Below are positions 50,781 to 60,980 of a DNA stretch of 64,000 bases, piece after piece. The notes beneath the pieces were generated by a model. The model was not told where the DNA came from. It worked only from the letters and a program-made list of their open reading frames with translations, and did not search any database. Location of the stretch: contig NZ_JACCBA010000001.1 in assembly GCF_013409365.1 (NCBI RefSeq), positions 8,370,001 to 8,434,000 of the forward strand. The letters are read 5' to 3'. Position 1 is the stretch's first letter. The number at the start of each line of letters is the position of its first letter. This DNA is from Actinomadura luteofluorescens (GTDB lineage: Bacteria > Actinomycetota > Actinomycetes > Streptosporangiales > Streptosporangiaceae). The position numbers and the translations under genes are program-made.

Positions 50781-51384
50781 GGCCAAGAGCCCTGCGCTAC
50801 AGCACCGTCAAGGTTGGCAAGAACAGTAAATTCATGCCCGCTCGCCCCGAGCAGCAGGCGTTCGAGTTCCCTGCGGTGGCCTCTGTGCTTTACTACGCCG
50901 GCCCCAGGCCCTGTTCCAACTTGAACAACGCTGGTGGCGAAGCCGCGCCGTTCAACTGCCGTGGGTGATCAGCCCGGTCACTGATTTGCTGCTGGGTCAG
51001 ATGATGACGACCATGGCGCGGCCAGCGCCGGCCGACGAGAGCACCGCAGTGACGGTATTGCCAGTCTTTGCAGGGCAGGGACCACTCCACCTCAGGCAAC
51101 TGCCCGCCAGACGAAGTGCTTCCTGTCCGGATCTGGACAGACCACAGCGTTCGAGATAGATCATTCGATTTCAGGGTAGTAGCCATATTAACACTGATGT
51201 GCAGGGACTACGAGCAACGAGAGGCCCCTCATTAAGGGCGCCCAGACGACCCACATAAAGAGGTCTACGCGCACAAACTTGGCCACGCATGTATCGGCTT
51301 CAAAGGGAACTTATTTTGATACAAGAAGCCCACGCCCTACTGCAAACCAGTATTCATATAAAACCATTTGAAAGTAGTGAATAG
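50781..51384. other. Intergenic region at the G+C transition
   Basis: About 600 bases without a supportable gene. Short frames on both strands look accidental. From about 51160 the base composition drops sharply in G+C, and the last 120 bases are A/T-rich, so the promoter of the following two-gene islet should be here. Confidence 0.5.
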
Positions 51385-54300
51385 ATGGACAACAAATCCT
51401 TCAACCGAGATGCAATAAACTACGATATGACCGGTTCGGTGTCGGGTTTCTTGAAGAGCGCAAGTGCACGTAGCGACCAAGCAGCCCTGATTCACGATGG
51501 TCAGACATGGTCGTATGCAGAAGTATTAGAAGAGGCACGTCGATGGGCCTCTCGCCTGCGCGAATGTCTGCCATCACAGCCGGTACAAAGAATGGGAATC
51601 TTTGTACACACCGGTACGGCTGAACATGTGGGAAAGATAGCAGCTTTGCTGGCGGGTATCACATTCGTACCATTGAATCCGAAGTTCCCCGCTCAGCGTA
51701 TAGCGGAAATAATAGAGCAAGCCGGCATCTCAATTATCATCGTTGACGGCCAAGCTGCCAAGAAGCTCGGTGAGATCATTGACCGTCTGAGAGTCAAACC
51801 CACGGTGATTCTTCCAATGGGAGGGGACAGGGCCGCTTCGCGGGAGGATCAGAGCCCCCATTGTCGACGAAGTCGACCTCGCGAAAGCGCCTCCGCTTCC
51901 ATTTGAGGAAATCGCGCTACCGAAAGCTAGTGACATTGCCTACATCATGTTCACATCTGGTAGTAGCGGGCGACCTAAAGGCGTTCCGATATCTCATCGT
52001 AACTTGATGGCATACATACATTCTGCTGGGCAGCGATACGATTTCGCACACACGGATGTATTTGCACTCACCTTTGACTCCACTTTCGATCTATCGATAT
52101 TCGGACCCTTTATGGCGTGGGAAAGCGGCGCCTCTGCAATCACGATGCGACCCCAAGACGTTTCCAACCCTGTTCATTTTATAAACGAAAACGAGGTGAG
52201 CGTCTGGCTCTCCGTTCCCTCCGTTGCCAAGGCTCTAATAAATGCCGCAGCTTTGCGCCCGTGGAGCCTGCCGAGTCTGCGGTATAGCCTGTTTTGTGGT
52301 GAGGCACTTCCTCAATACTGCGCGTCCGCCTGGCAGCAGGCTGCGCACAACTCAACCGTAATAAATATGTACGGCCCCACTGAGGCAACGATTTCAGTAT
52401 CCGATTATGTTTGGAACCAAGAAACTTCACCTGAGCAATGCGTGAACGACCTAGTTCCAATCGGCCACATTTACACGGGTCATCATGTGATTATTGTTGA
52501 CGAAGCGAATCAAGATGTTCCAATAGGGGACAGGGGAGAATTGTGCATTGCAGGACCTCAGATTTTTTCCGGCTATCTCGATAGCGACCAGAACAATCAA
52601 CGCTTTTTGCATCGTTCCGAGGGCGGCCAGCTTAGGAAGTACTACAAGACTGGTGATATCTGTGAGATTCTAAGCGACGGATCGATAGTATACGTCGCTC
52701 GTACCGACCACCAGGTAAAGCTCAGTGGCTACCGTATTGAGCTGGGCGACACGGAAGCCACATTGAGAAAGCTCGGCGCGACTGACGCGGTCGCCGTTCC
52801 CTGGCCGCCAAACGAGCCAAAATTCCTAGTTGCTGCAACGATCGGCTTTTCTAAAGATATCGAGGCCGTAAAGCAAGTATTGCCCGACTACATGATACCT
52901 CAGAAAATTGTAGATCTCGACGCAATGCCTCTGAATGCAAACGGCAAGATCGATCGCAAGGGTGTAGCGGAGCTCCTGGTGGAAGCTCTCCGGCCGGCCG
53001 AGGTCGCTACATCGAAACTCTCCCTGGAAGACGTAAAGTTACTTGTGGCGCAAGCCCTGGGGGAGGATCCGAGCAATATATCCGATGATTCGCATTTACA
53101 CGAGCCAGGCAGTTGGGATTCTCTGGGTCATATCAGCGTCGTGGCGGCCTTAGAAACTCGGCTGGGGGTCCGAATCGACGCCGTACACGACCACGAGTTG
53201 CGCTCTATCCAAGGCATCTTCGCTTTCGCGCACGGGCGTACGGAATCGCGACAGGTGAATCGAAGCCTTCGGGGATTGCTTGTTACGGAGACTTCCATCG
53301 CGAATAGCGACGTAGGCAACGGCTCTCTCTCCTATTGTGGATACGACCTAACCGATCTGCTTGCGAGCAACTCGACCTTTGAACACGTGTCGTATCTTCT
53401 TCTGAATCACGAACTGCCGGATAACGCCCAAGCGCTTGCCTTTCAGCAACAGTTGGCGCAGCGAAGGACAATCTCACTAGCGGCTATGGAGACTCTTCGT
53501 ATCTGTGCGCGCGTTGGCACGCATCCCCTGCCTGCTCTCGTAACCGCGATATCGGTCCTGAATGCCGAGATCTCTGTAGTTCGAAATGGCCTTTCCGTCC
53601 AGTCTTTGACGGAAGTCGGCGAAGCCGGCATGGATCTCATCGCTCAGCTTCCTACGTTGCTCAGTGCCTATCACATGCTTCGGCTGAGGAGAGAGCCCAT
53701 ACCGCCTAGACTGGAGCTTCCGCACGTAGCGAACATGTTGCACATGTTCGGTCTTCCTGTTAGCGAGCGAAATATCGACGTCATAACTAAGGACTTCATT
53801 ATTCACGCAGATAATGGAACCACGGCGTCAACCTATGCGTGCTTAGTGGCAAACAGTGCTCACACCACCGTTCATGCAGCTGTTGCTGCAGCAGCTGGTG
53901 TGTTCTCGGGTGCACGTCATGGGTATGCCTCGGAAACGGCCTATGCCCAGCTGGCGACTTTGGAGGGGCCGGACGCCGTCAGGGCGTACGTCGAGCACCG
54001 CCTGGATGACGGTGAATTGGTCGACGGTATCGGGCACGCTATCTACGGAAGGGCGGGCGACCCGCGTCTGGCGCCGTATCGACAGGTCGCAACGCAGGTT
54101 GCACTAGAAGAGGACAACGTGGGTGGGCTAGAAAAGGCCAATGCGATGTACGATACTGCCTCCTCAAGGCGGGATGGCGCCCAACCAAACTACGATCTCT
54201 TTGGTGGACTTCTTTATGAATCACTTGGATTGTCGCTCGACCTATCCGCACCACTGCATATTTGCTACCGAGTAGTCGGATGGATCGCACATATTCTTGA

Positions 54301-54394
54301 GGAGCGAGCGACCGGGCAGCCACTTGTGCGCCCCGATGCACGGTACGTCGGGCATGCATCCCGACCCGTTATCCCGCCTTCCGGTTTGACATAG
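51385..54394 (+). CDS. Adenylation-carrier-citrate synthase fusion protein, one frameshift
   Basis: Joined across one frameshift near 51823 (in a GGGG run), this protein of about 1000 residues has an adenylation domain with YIMFTSGSSGRPKGVPISH, NMYGPTEATIS, GDRGELCIAG, YYKTGDI, HQVKLSGYRIELGD and NANGKIDRKG. A carrier domain follows with the phosphopantetheine Ser in GSWDSLGHISV. The C-terminal 400 residues are citrate synthase-like (YCGYDLTDLLASNSTFEHVS). All three catalytic positions are kept: His in GARHGYASE, His in GIGHAIYG, Asp in PNYDLFGG. It could load an acid onto the carrier and condense it with an oxo-acid. Low G+C marks transfer from outside. Confidence 0.85.
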
Positions 54395-54412
54395 ATAAGG
54401 AAGCTAGCCCGC

Positions 54413-55450
54413 ATGAATAACTCTCTAGTGTCTGTCCACGATGAATGGAGCCCTCTTGAAGAGGTGATCGTTGGCACTGCCTTGGGAGCCAGGGTTCCTA
54501 GTTCCGATAGGGGTCAACACACGATCCGATGCCCGGACCTCTCAGCAATTCCCGAGGGCCCCTTCGACCCTCGATGCATAGCAGAGGCTGAGGAGGACAT
54601 CGCTGGATTGATCGCCTTGCTGGAGGCGCAAGGCATCAAAGTTCGTCAGCCTGTTGTGCTGGATCATTCGCGAGAATACTCGACTCCGGATTGGAAGTCC
54701 GATGGGATGCACGCGTTTTGCCCACGGGATGTATTATTGGCTGTCGGAAGAACAATTATCGAAACGCCGATGTCACTTCGCTCTAGGCAGTATGAGTCGC
54801 TCGCCTATCGGCCGATACTTCGGGAGTACATGGACAGTGGCGCTCGATGGATTTCTGCACCTAGACCGGAGTTGAAGGAATCCGGATATAACAGGCGTGA
54901 CCGGTCACTACTCGCTGTTCTCGAAGAGGAACCGGTGTTCGATGCCGCCAATTGTCTACGCATCGGAAGTGACATCCTCTTCCTTGTGTCTGATTCAGGA
55001 AATCTGAGCGGAGCTAAATGGCTTCAGACCACCCTCGGAGAGAGGTATCGCATTCATCCATGCGAGAATATTTATAAATCAACGCATATTGATACAACAA
55101 TTATGGCACTCCGGCCGGGCCTCTTGCTTGCAAATCCTGCACGTGTCAGCGAAAAGACAATTCCAGACGTGCTGAGTAAATGGGATGTGATCCTGGCGCC
55201 AGAGCCGGTAGATACCGGGTTCTTAGGGTATCCCTTCAGTTCTCCTTGGATCAGCATGAACGTTTTAAGCATTTCTCCAGATTTGGTGATAGTCGAACAA
55301 TCGCAGACCGAACTCATTCACATACTGGAGAAGAGAGGGATTACTTGCGCTCCTCTTCCCTGGCGTCAGGGAAGATCGCTTGGAGGCGGTTTTCACTGCG
55401 CGACGCTGGATGTGCGGCGAACAGGTAACTTGGAAAGTTACAGGTTATGA
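54413..55450 (+). CDS. Amidinotransferase (glycine/inosamine amidinotransferase family)
   Basis: This 345-residue protein starts with the family motif SVHDEWSPLEEVIVGTALG. It carries the catalytic triad candidates Asp in VFDAANCLR (about 174), His in KSTHIDTTIM (about 224) and Cys in GGGFHCATLDV (about 329). These enzymes move an amidino group from arginine to an amine. The ATG follows AAGGAAGCTAGCCCGC, 18 bases after the fusion gene, so both are one operon. It probably adds a guanidino group to the product built by the fusion protein. Confidence 0.92.
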   Translation: MNNSLVSVHDEWSPLEEVIVGTALGARVPSSDRGQHTIRCPDLSAIPEGPFDPRCIAEAEEDIAGLIALLEAQGIKVRQPVVLDHSREYSTPDWKSDGMHAFCPRDVLLAVGRTIIETPMSLRSRQYESLAYRPILREYMDSGARWISAPRPELKESGYNRRDRSLLAVLEEEPVFDAANCLRIGSDILFLVSDSGNLSGAKWLQTTLGERYRIHPCENIYKSTHIDTTIMALRPGLLLANPARVSEKTIPDVLSKWDVILAPEPVDTGFLGYPFSSPWISMNVLSISPDLVIVEQSQTELIHILEKRGITCAPLPWRQGRSLGGGFHCATLDVRRTGNLESYRL

Positions 55451-55538
55451 TGGCTTGCCATCGGCCCACTACATCGAAGCTTACAACCAACGCTGCCGTT
55501 CCTTCACTTAAACAAGATCGCCGACGATATCTTTGAAT

Positions 55539-55577
55539 GCTCCGAGGGTGACCAATGGCGATCACGGAGCCTTTTTT
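55539..55577 (+). terminator. Rho-independent terminator
   Basis: GCTCC pairs with GGAGC and inner GTGA with TCAC in an imperfect stem, followed by CTTTTTT. It lies about 90 bases after the amidinotransferase stop and closes the low-G+C islet. Confidence 0.8.
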
Positions 55578-55779
55578 ATCCTCGGGTGAGCTCGTAGTTC
55601 TGTAGGACGGCAATGGCCTTGACCAGGTGGCTGGCCTTATGGGGCTGCAGCGGAGCTTGCGGAGGATTCGCCATGATCTGAGCTGCGCGTTTGCGCGTTT
55701 GCCGGGGCCGCGGTGCTTGGCGTGCGCCCGGTGGGCCTGCTTCTGCGAATCCGGCTTGTTCTTGAGGGTCCGCTGTCAC
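55576..55779 (-). CDS. Possible small protein, 67 aa
   Basis: The minus frame gives a polar peptide (MTADPQEQAGFAEAGPPGAR) ending in a plausible helix (SHLVKAIAVLQNYELTRG). No family is recognised and no clear ribosome site was found. It converges on the terminator of the amidinotransferase gene. It may be a relic. Confidence 0.25.
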   Translation of the reverse strand: MTADPQEQAGFAEAGPPGARQAPRPRQTRKRAAQIMANPPQAPLQPHKASHLVKAIAVLQNYELTRG

Positions 55780-55819
55780 CCAACCCCTCTGACGCCCGCT
55801 GGACTCCGCCTCGGACCGT

Positions 55820-56150
55820 GATGCTGCTCAGCCCGGCCGACGCCCCGCTGCCCCTCACCGGCGTCGATAACCTCACCCGCCGGGTCCGTGCCGCCGGGCA
55901 TCTGACCGAGCGGCAGGCCCGCCGCGCACTGTGGTTCCTGCAGGGCGAGCAGATCCCGCAACGGCAGCCTGACGGCGCCGTGGCGCTGCGGCCGGTCGTG
56001 CACTACCTCAGCTTCGCCCTCCAACCCGCCCCCGCCGACGAGCACGCCGACGTCGGCAAGGATCCGGTCGACGACGCGGACCTGCCTCCGCAAGCGCCCC
56101 GCCGCGATCACCGCATGACGACCGCACTAGAACGGCGCCTAGATCGTTGA
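55820..56150 (+). other. Possible protein fragment before the IS982 end
   Basis: A plus frame reads SPADAPLPLTGVDNLTRRVR, then LTERQARRALWFLQGEQIPQ and RPVVHYLSFALQ, which looks like a folded domain, but the start is unclear. It stops at the left inverted repeat of the IS982 element. It is probably the 3-prime or middle part of a gene cut by insertion. No family is recognised. Confidence 0.3.
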
Positions 56151-56404
56151 TGGGAAGTATCGGTGTTGGTCAGTGGTCCCTACCGTTGACGTATCCAGCC
56201 CGTCGTAGGGTGCGGATGCCCCGGCAGGGGCGGGTGTGGCTTTCAGTGGTCTGCCGTTCATGTGTGGCTTCCTATGACTTGCCGCCCGCTCCTGCGTGAC
56301 GGACTCGGCCTCTGATTGAGAGTTGCGAGCGCATCGCTGTGTAGGGACCTGACGGCGAGGTCGTCTGCGGGCTGGACCGAGAAACCCTCAGGTGGGAGGC
56401 ATGG

Positions 56405-57595
56405 TTGGAACGCGCGTGGGCCGGGATGGACATCGGCCGCCAGTATCACCACGTCGCCGTGGTCGACACCGAGGGCGAGCGGTTGCTGTCGCGGCGGGTG
56501 GCCAACGACGAGACGGCGTTGCTGGAGGTAATCGGCCAGGTCATGGATGTGGCCGGGCAGGTGACCTGGGCGATCGACCTGAACAGCAGCGAGTCGGCGC
56601 TCCTGTTGACCTTGCTGCTCGATCACGACCAGAGGGTCGTCTACGTGCCCGGGATGACCGTCAACCGGGCCGCCGAGGGCTACAAGGGTGCGGGCAAGAC
56701 CGACGCCAAGGACGCTCTGATCATCGCCGATCAGGCCCGGATGCGCCGCGACCTGACCATCCTGGACGGCGATGACGAGCTGATCGTCGAGTTGCGGCTG
56801 CTGGTCGCCCGCCGCCGCGACCTGGCCGCCGACCGCACTCGCGCGGTCAACCGGCTGCACGACCAGCTGCTGGCCATCTGCCCCGCGCTGGAACGGGCCC
56901 TGGAGCTGACCAACCAGGGGCCGCTGGTGCTGCTGACCGGCTTCCAAACCCCGGCCGCGCTGCGCGAGATCGGCATCGACGGCCTGACCGACTGGCTGCG
57001 GGCCCGCAAGGTCCGCAGCGCCGCCGCGCTGGCGGCCAAGGCCGCCGCCGCGGCTGCCACCCAGCACACCACATTGCCCGGCGAGCAGATGGCCGCCCGC
57101 CTGGTGGCGCAACTCGCCGAGGGGGTGATCACCCTCAACGAGCAGCTCAAGGACCTCGACCAGCTCATTGAGGACCGGTTTCGCCGCCATCCGTCTGCCG
57201 AGGTGATCATCAGCATGCCCGGCATCGGAGTCCTGCTGGGCGCCGAGTTCCTCGCCGCCACCGGCGGCGACATGGACCGGTTCGCCTCGGCCGACCAGCT
57301 GGCCAGCTTCGCCGGCGTCACCCCAGTACCCCGCGACTCCGGCCGCGTCCACGGGAACCTGCACCGGCCCCAGCGCTACAACCGCGCGCTGCAACGCGTC
57401 TTCTACACCTCTGCTCTGATCAGCATCCAGTCCTGCCCCGACTCCAGGCGCTTCTACGACCGCAAACGCACCGAGGGTAAACGTCACACTCAAGCCGTGC
57501 TCGCACTGGCCCGACGACGCGTCAACGTGCTGTGGGCCCTGCTGCGCGACGGACGCGTCTACCAACTCACGCCTCCCTTGCCCGCTGCGGCTTGA
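56405..57595 (+). CDS. IS110-family transposase
   Basis: This 396-residue DEDD transposase has the N-terminal RuvC-like motif AGMDIGRQYHHVAVVDTEG, the GKTDAKDALIIADQAR motif, and the C-terminal transposase_20 domain with ISMPGIGVLLGAEFLA and SADQLASFAGVTPVPRDSG. Length is complete and the frame is intact. TTG 56405 follows GGGAGGCATGG; ATG 56426 is an alternative. IS110 elements lack typical inverted repeats, so exact ends cannot be set here. Confidence 0.92.
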   Translation: MERAWAGMDIGRQYHHVAVVDTEGERLLSRRVANDETALLEVIGQVMDVAGQVTWAIDLNSSESALLLTLLLDHDQRVVYVPGMTVNRAAEGYKGAGKTDAKDALIIADQARMRRDLTILDGDDELIVELRLLVARRRDLAADRTRAVNRLHDQLLAICPALERALELTNQGPLVLLTGFQTPAALREIGIDGLTDWLRARKVRSAAALAAKAAAAAATQHTTLPGEQMAARLVAQLAEGVITLNEQLKDLDQLIEDRFRRHPSAEVIISMPGIGVLLGAEFLAATGGDMDRFASADQLASFAGVTPVPRDSGRVHGNLHRPQRYNRALQRVFYTSALISIQSCPDSRRFYDRKRTEGKRHTQAVLALARRRVNVLWALLRDGRVYQLTPPLPAAA

Positions 57596-57600
57596 CAACG

Positions 57601-58500
57601 TCATTGAGAGTCGTAGGCGATCAGTGAGCGTTTGACGGGTGCGCCGGTGAGCCAGTTGTGCCAGATGGTGGCGTTGAGGGCGCAGATGCGCTGGCAGACG
57701 CGTGTCCAGAGTCCTTCGGTGGTGCGGGCGGCGTGGCGTTCCAGCCCGAGTTGGTTCTTCAGTGTCCAGATGACCGCCTCGATGCGCTGGCGCAGCCAGC
57801 CGGGGAACACCGCCACCGGCGGATCGGGTTCGTCGGCGCGCCGGGGCCGGATCAGCACATGGCCCAGATCAGCGGCGGCCTTTTCCACTCCGGCTCCGGC
57901 GAACCCCTTGTCACACACGATCGGGCACGGCCCCGGGGCGGGCGGCTGGACGTGCAGCAGGTGGATCGCCTGCAGCCGTTCGTCCAGTTCCTTGGGGTGG
58001 GCCAGGCTGAAGGAGCACACCGCGCCCTCGGCGGTGGTGATCAGCATCAGTTTGGCGTCCCAGTAGAAGGCGTGGTGGGACTTGTCCATGCCGTAGCCGG
58101 CGATCTCGCCCAGGCCCGAGCGGTGCACGGTGGTGCGTGAGGCGCCGCAGCGCACCGGGGTGCCTTCCATCAGCCGCACCCGCTCCTGCCAGGAGGGCGT
58201 CTGACGGACCAGCCACGCCGCCGCGGCCAGCAGCAGCGGGGCGGCACCGCGCAGATGCCGGTTGTATTCGGACTGGCAGGGAAGACGCGGGAACAGGTGC
58301 CCGATCCGGGCCGGGGCCAGGCGCAGCCACCGGTGCTCGGCATCGCACCCCAGCAGAACCTGCGCGACGGCCACGCAGACCAGCTCGGCATCGCTCAGCA
58401 GCCGGGCACGGCCCCGCCGCCGCACTCGCCGCGAAGGCAGGACGTGATCGTCCAGATGAACATAGAGTGCCGTCAGAAGGGCGTCCAAGTCAGTCTTCAC
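57601..58500 (-). CDS. IS982-family transposase
   Basis: This 299-residue transposase matches the actinomycete IS982 pattern: TDLDALLTALYVHLDDHVLP, LSDAELVCVAVAQVLLGCDA, HLFPRLPCQSEYNRHLR, then DDE positions in MEGTPVRCG, IVCDKGFAG and IEAVIWTLKNQLGLERH. The frame is intact and the ATG at 58500 lies about 66 bases from the right inverted repeat. Its stop is close to the IS110 insertion, which appears to spare the coding region. Confidence 0.9.
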   Translation of the reverse strand: MKTDLDALLTALYVHLDDHVLPSRRVRRRGRARLLSDAELVCVAVAQVLLGCDAEHRWLRLAPARIGHLFPRLPCQSEYNRHLRGAAPLLLAAAAWLVRQTPSWQERVRLMEGTPVRCGASRTTVHRSGLGEIAGYGMDKSHHAFYWDAKLMLITTAEGAVCSFSLAHPKELDERLQAIHLLHVQPPAPGPCPIVCDKGFAGAGVEKAAADLGHVLIRPRRADEPDPPVAVFPGWLRQRIEAVIWTLKNQLGLERHAARTTEGLWTRVCQRICALNATIWHNWLTGAPVKRSLIAYDSQ

Positions 58501-58720
58501 ACACCGACCATGGGCGCCCTTCGCCGTGCCCGCACCCAGCTCAACGATTTCCCATCAACGATCTAGACGGCGCGCCTGTCGGCGGCCCGCTGCGAGCCCC
58601 CGCAACTCCTGCCCGCCGCCCTCGAACATATCGACCACCTAGTTGTCCTGTCTCGTGAGGTTGGGGACGCGGCTGGCGGGTGATTGTCCTGCCAGTGCGG
58701 TGTGTCCGCGGTGGACTCTC

Positions 58721-59797
58721 CTATGTTCCGTCAAGTAGGAGTGCCGTGGTGGCGGTCGCGTTGAGGTGTCGGTAGATCTGTCTGGCGAGGTAGCGCTTTA
58801 GGCAGCGTCGAATCTCTTTTCTGGTGCGTCCTTCAGCGCGGCGGCGCTCGACGTACTCGCGGGTGGCGGGGTCGTGGATCATGCGGGTGATGGTCGCCAT
58901 GTGCAGGGCGCGGTTCAGGCGTCTGTCGCCGCCCCTGTTGAGTCGGTGGCGGACCGTGTTTCCCGATGACGCGGGAATCGGGTTCACCCCCGCCAGGCAG
59001 GCGAAGGCGGCCTCTGAGCGCACCCTGCCGTGGTGTGACCAGGTGGTTAGGCAGACTGCTGCGGTGACCGGCCCGATCCCGATCTTGTCCAGCAGCCCAG
59101 CCGCAGGCGTGGAGCGAACCAGGACCTCCATCGTTTTCTGGTTGGCGGCCAACTCTTCGTTGAGGGTGACGATCCGCTTGGCCAGACGCTCCGCCTCAGC
59201 ACGGGCGGTCGCGGCGGCCAGCGGCTCGTCGCGGGCGCGCCAGCGGGAGATGTCGATGATCTGCTGGTTGCTCAGCGGGTGGCGAGCGTCGACCCCGAGG
59301 TCGACGGCCCGCACGAGCGCGATCAGCGCGTTGACGGCAGCTGTGCGTTCTGTGGTCATGTGGTCTCTGGCGGCCAGCAGGACCCGCAGTGCGGCGCGTT
59401 CACCGTCGCCATGGCGCGGGTGCCGCAGTTGGTCTTCCTCCAGGGGCAAGGTGGCCTCGGCGATCCTGCGGGCGTCCAGCGGGTCGGACTTGCCGACCCC
59501 ACGGTGAGCGCGAGCGTTCATCCGCGGCGCCTCGAGGACCTGGTAGCCGGCCTCGGCCACGGCATGGGCGAACCGGGCGCCGTAAGTGGCGGCGCACTCG
59601 ATCACCCACAGGGCGGCAAGGTCGCCGCCAGTCCGGCGGGCAGCCCAGGCGATCGCGCGGGTCATGCCCGCCTTGGTCGTGGGGAACTCGGCCGAATCGA
59701 TCTGCTGCCCGGTAGCGGCCAGGATGGCCAGAGCATGGTTGCGGGCGTGGGTGTCCACCCCGATGACGAACGGATGGTTGTGCGCGGCGATAGTCAC
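58721..59797 (-). CDS. IS110-family transposase, second and distinct copy
   Basis: This protein of about 358 residues is only distantly related to the 56405 transposase. It has HPFVIGVDTHARNHALAIL, LWVIECAATYGARFAHAV, GVGKSDPLDARRIAEAT and the C-terminal DKIGIGPVTAAVCL and FACLAGVNPIPASSG motifs. GTG 59797 gives the conserved start; longer frames to 59986 are possible but their extra residues look unnatural. The frame is intact and the enzyme may be active. Confidence 0.9.
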   Translation of the reverse strand: MTIAAHNHPFVIGVDTHARNHALAILAATGQQIDSAEFPTTKAGMTRAIAWAARRTGGDLAALWVIECAATYGARFAHAVAEAGYQVLEAPRMNARAHRGVGKSDPLDARRIAEATLPLEEDQLRHPRHGDGERAALRVLLAARDHMTTERTAAVNALIALVRAVDLGVDARHPLSNQQIIDISRWRARDEPLAAATARAEAERLAKRIVTLNEELAANQKTMEVLVRSTPAAGLLDKIGIGPVTAAVCLTTWSHHGRVRSEAAFACLAGVNPIPASSGNTVRHRLNRGGDRRLNRALHMATITRMIHDPATREYVERRRAEGRTRKEIRRCLKRYLARQIYRHLNATATTALLLDGT

Positions 59798-60050
59798 GGC
59801 GGTCGGAAGCCCTTCCTGTTCCAGGAACACGGTCCGGCCGCTTGCGACCGGCGCCGGCCTGGGGGAAGTCACTTCGGGGCAGCACTGTGACGGGCCACGA
59901 CCTGACGGTCGGGCAATCTCCTGATCAGGACACCGAGGTGGGCCAGGTGGCGCCGGCCGCTCCGTCCCAAGGACGGACAAGTCCACCGAAATGCACCCTG
60001 GTGGGGCCAGTGATGGTATGAGTCACGACTTAAGCCGGAGCAACCGACGC

Positions 60051-60980
60051 CTACTCTGACCGGCCAGTCCCAGACCAGCCACCTAAAGACTCACAGTGAT
60101 TGTAGAGGTGCAGCCAGGGGGTGAGTGCGGCGCGTCGTTCGGTTTCGCTGGTGTAGGGGCGGGCGTAGGCCCATTCGTCCAGGAGGGTGCGGTGGTAGCG
60201 CTCGACTTTGCCGTTGGTCTGGGGTCGGTAGGGGCGGGTGCGCTTGTGTGCGATGCCGTCGGCGGCGAGTTGGTCGCGCCAGGGGTGTGAGCGGTAGCAG
60301 GCGCCGTTGTCGGTCAGGACCCGGCGGACGGTGATCCCGGCGTCGGTGAAGAATCGGTGTGCGCGCTGCCAGAACGCGGTGGCGGTTTCCTTGCGCTCGT
60401 CGGGCAGGATTTCGGTGTAGGCCAGGCGGGAGTGGTCGTCGATGGCGGTGTGCAGGTAGCCGTGGCCGAGCCGGGGTTTGCCGCCCGTGCGGCGGGTGCC
60501 GGTGTCGGTGCGCTGGCTGTTGCGGGTGCCGATGGCGCGGCCGTGCGCGCGGTGGCCGCCGCCGTCGGGGATGTTGCCGAGCTTTTTGATGTCGATGTGG
60601 ATGGCGATGCGGGCCGGTCCCAGCCGGGCGGTGAAGCGGAGGTTGACGATCCGCCGCTCGATCCGCTTGGACATGCGGGCCGGGCTGTGGTGCGGGCGGC
60701 TGGAGCGGTCGGCCATCCCCGCCGCCCCTGACTGCCGGTAGCGCTCAGCCCAGCGTTTGGCGGTGGTGTGGGAGACCTGGAACCGCTCGGCCGCTCGCCG
60801 CAGCGGCCAGCCCTGGTCCACGACACAGCGGGCCAGCTCCAACCGCCCGGCCGGCGCAAGTTTGGCGTTAGCGTGGACCACGAGGACCTCCAGGACGAGA
60901 TGTGCATGTTGTGGTGACACACACCTCGCCAGGAGGTCCTCGTCTATTTCAAGCTCATCGAGCCGTGTCGCCGTCACCAA
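60051..60980 (-). pseudogene. IS481-family transposase with an internal in-frame deletion
   Basis: The N-terminus is normal (HANAKLAPAGRLELARCVVD, RAAERFQVSHTTAKRWAERY) and the DDE core is visible (HTAIDDHSRLAYTEILPDE, VLTDNGACYRSHPW, PQTNGKVERYHRTLLDEWAY). Between RLGPARIA and HIDIKKLGNIPDGG about 50-60 residues usual for the family are missing, without a frame change. The C-terminus also deviates after LYNHC. Loss of the region before the first catalytic strand probably inactivates it. Confidence 0.8.

Larger units (their letters stand above)
56147..58566. mobile_element. IS982-family element interrupted by an IS110-family element
   Basis: CTAGATCGTTGATGGGAA at 56147-56164 is matched by its exact reverse complement at 58549-58566. 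These are the ends expected for the IS982 element whose transposase lies at 57601-58500. An IS110-family transposase gene sits between the left end and the IS982 gene. An IS110 insertion just downstream of the IS982 stop codon explains the 2.4-kb span. Confidence 0.75.

Noticed and set aside
50893-51186. Small minus-strand frame before the low-G+C islet as a precursor peptide
   Set aside because: No leader-core pattern, no ribosome site and no modification enzyme nearby.
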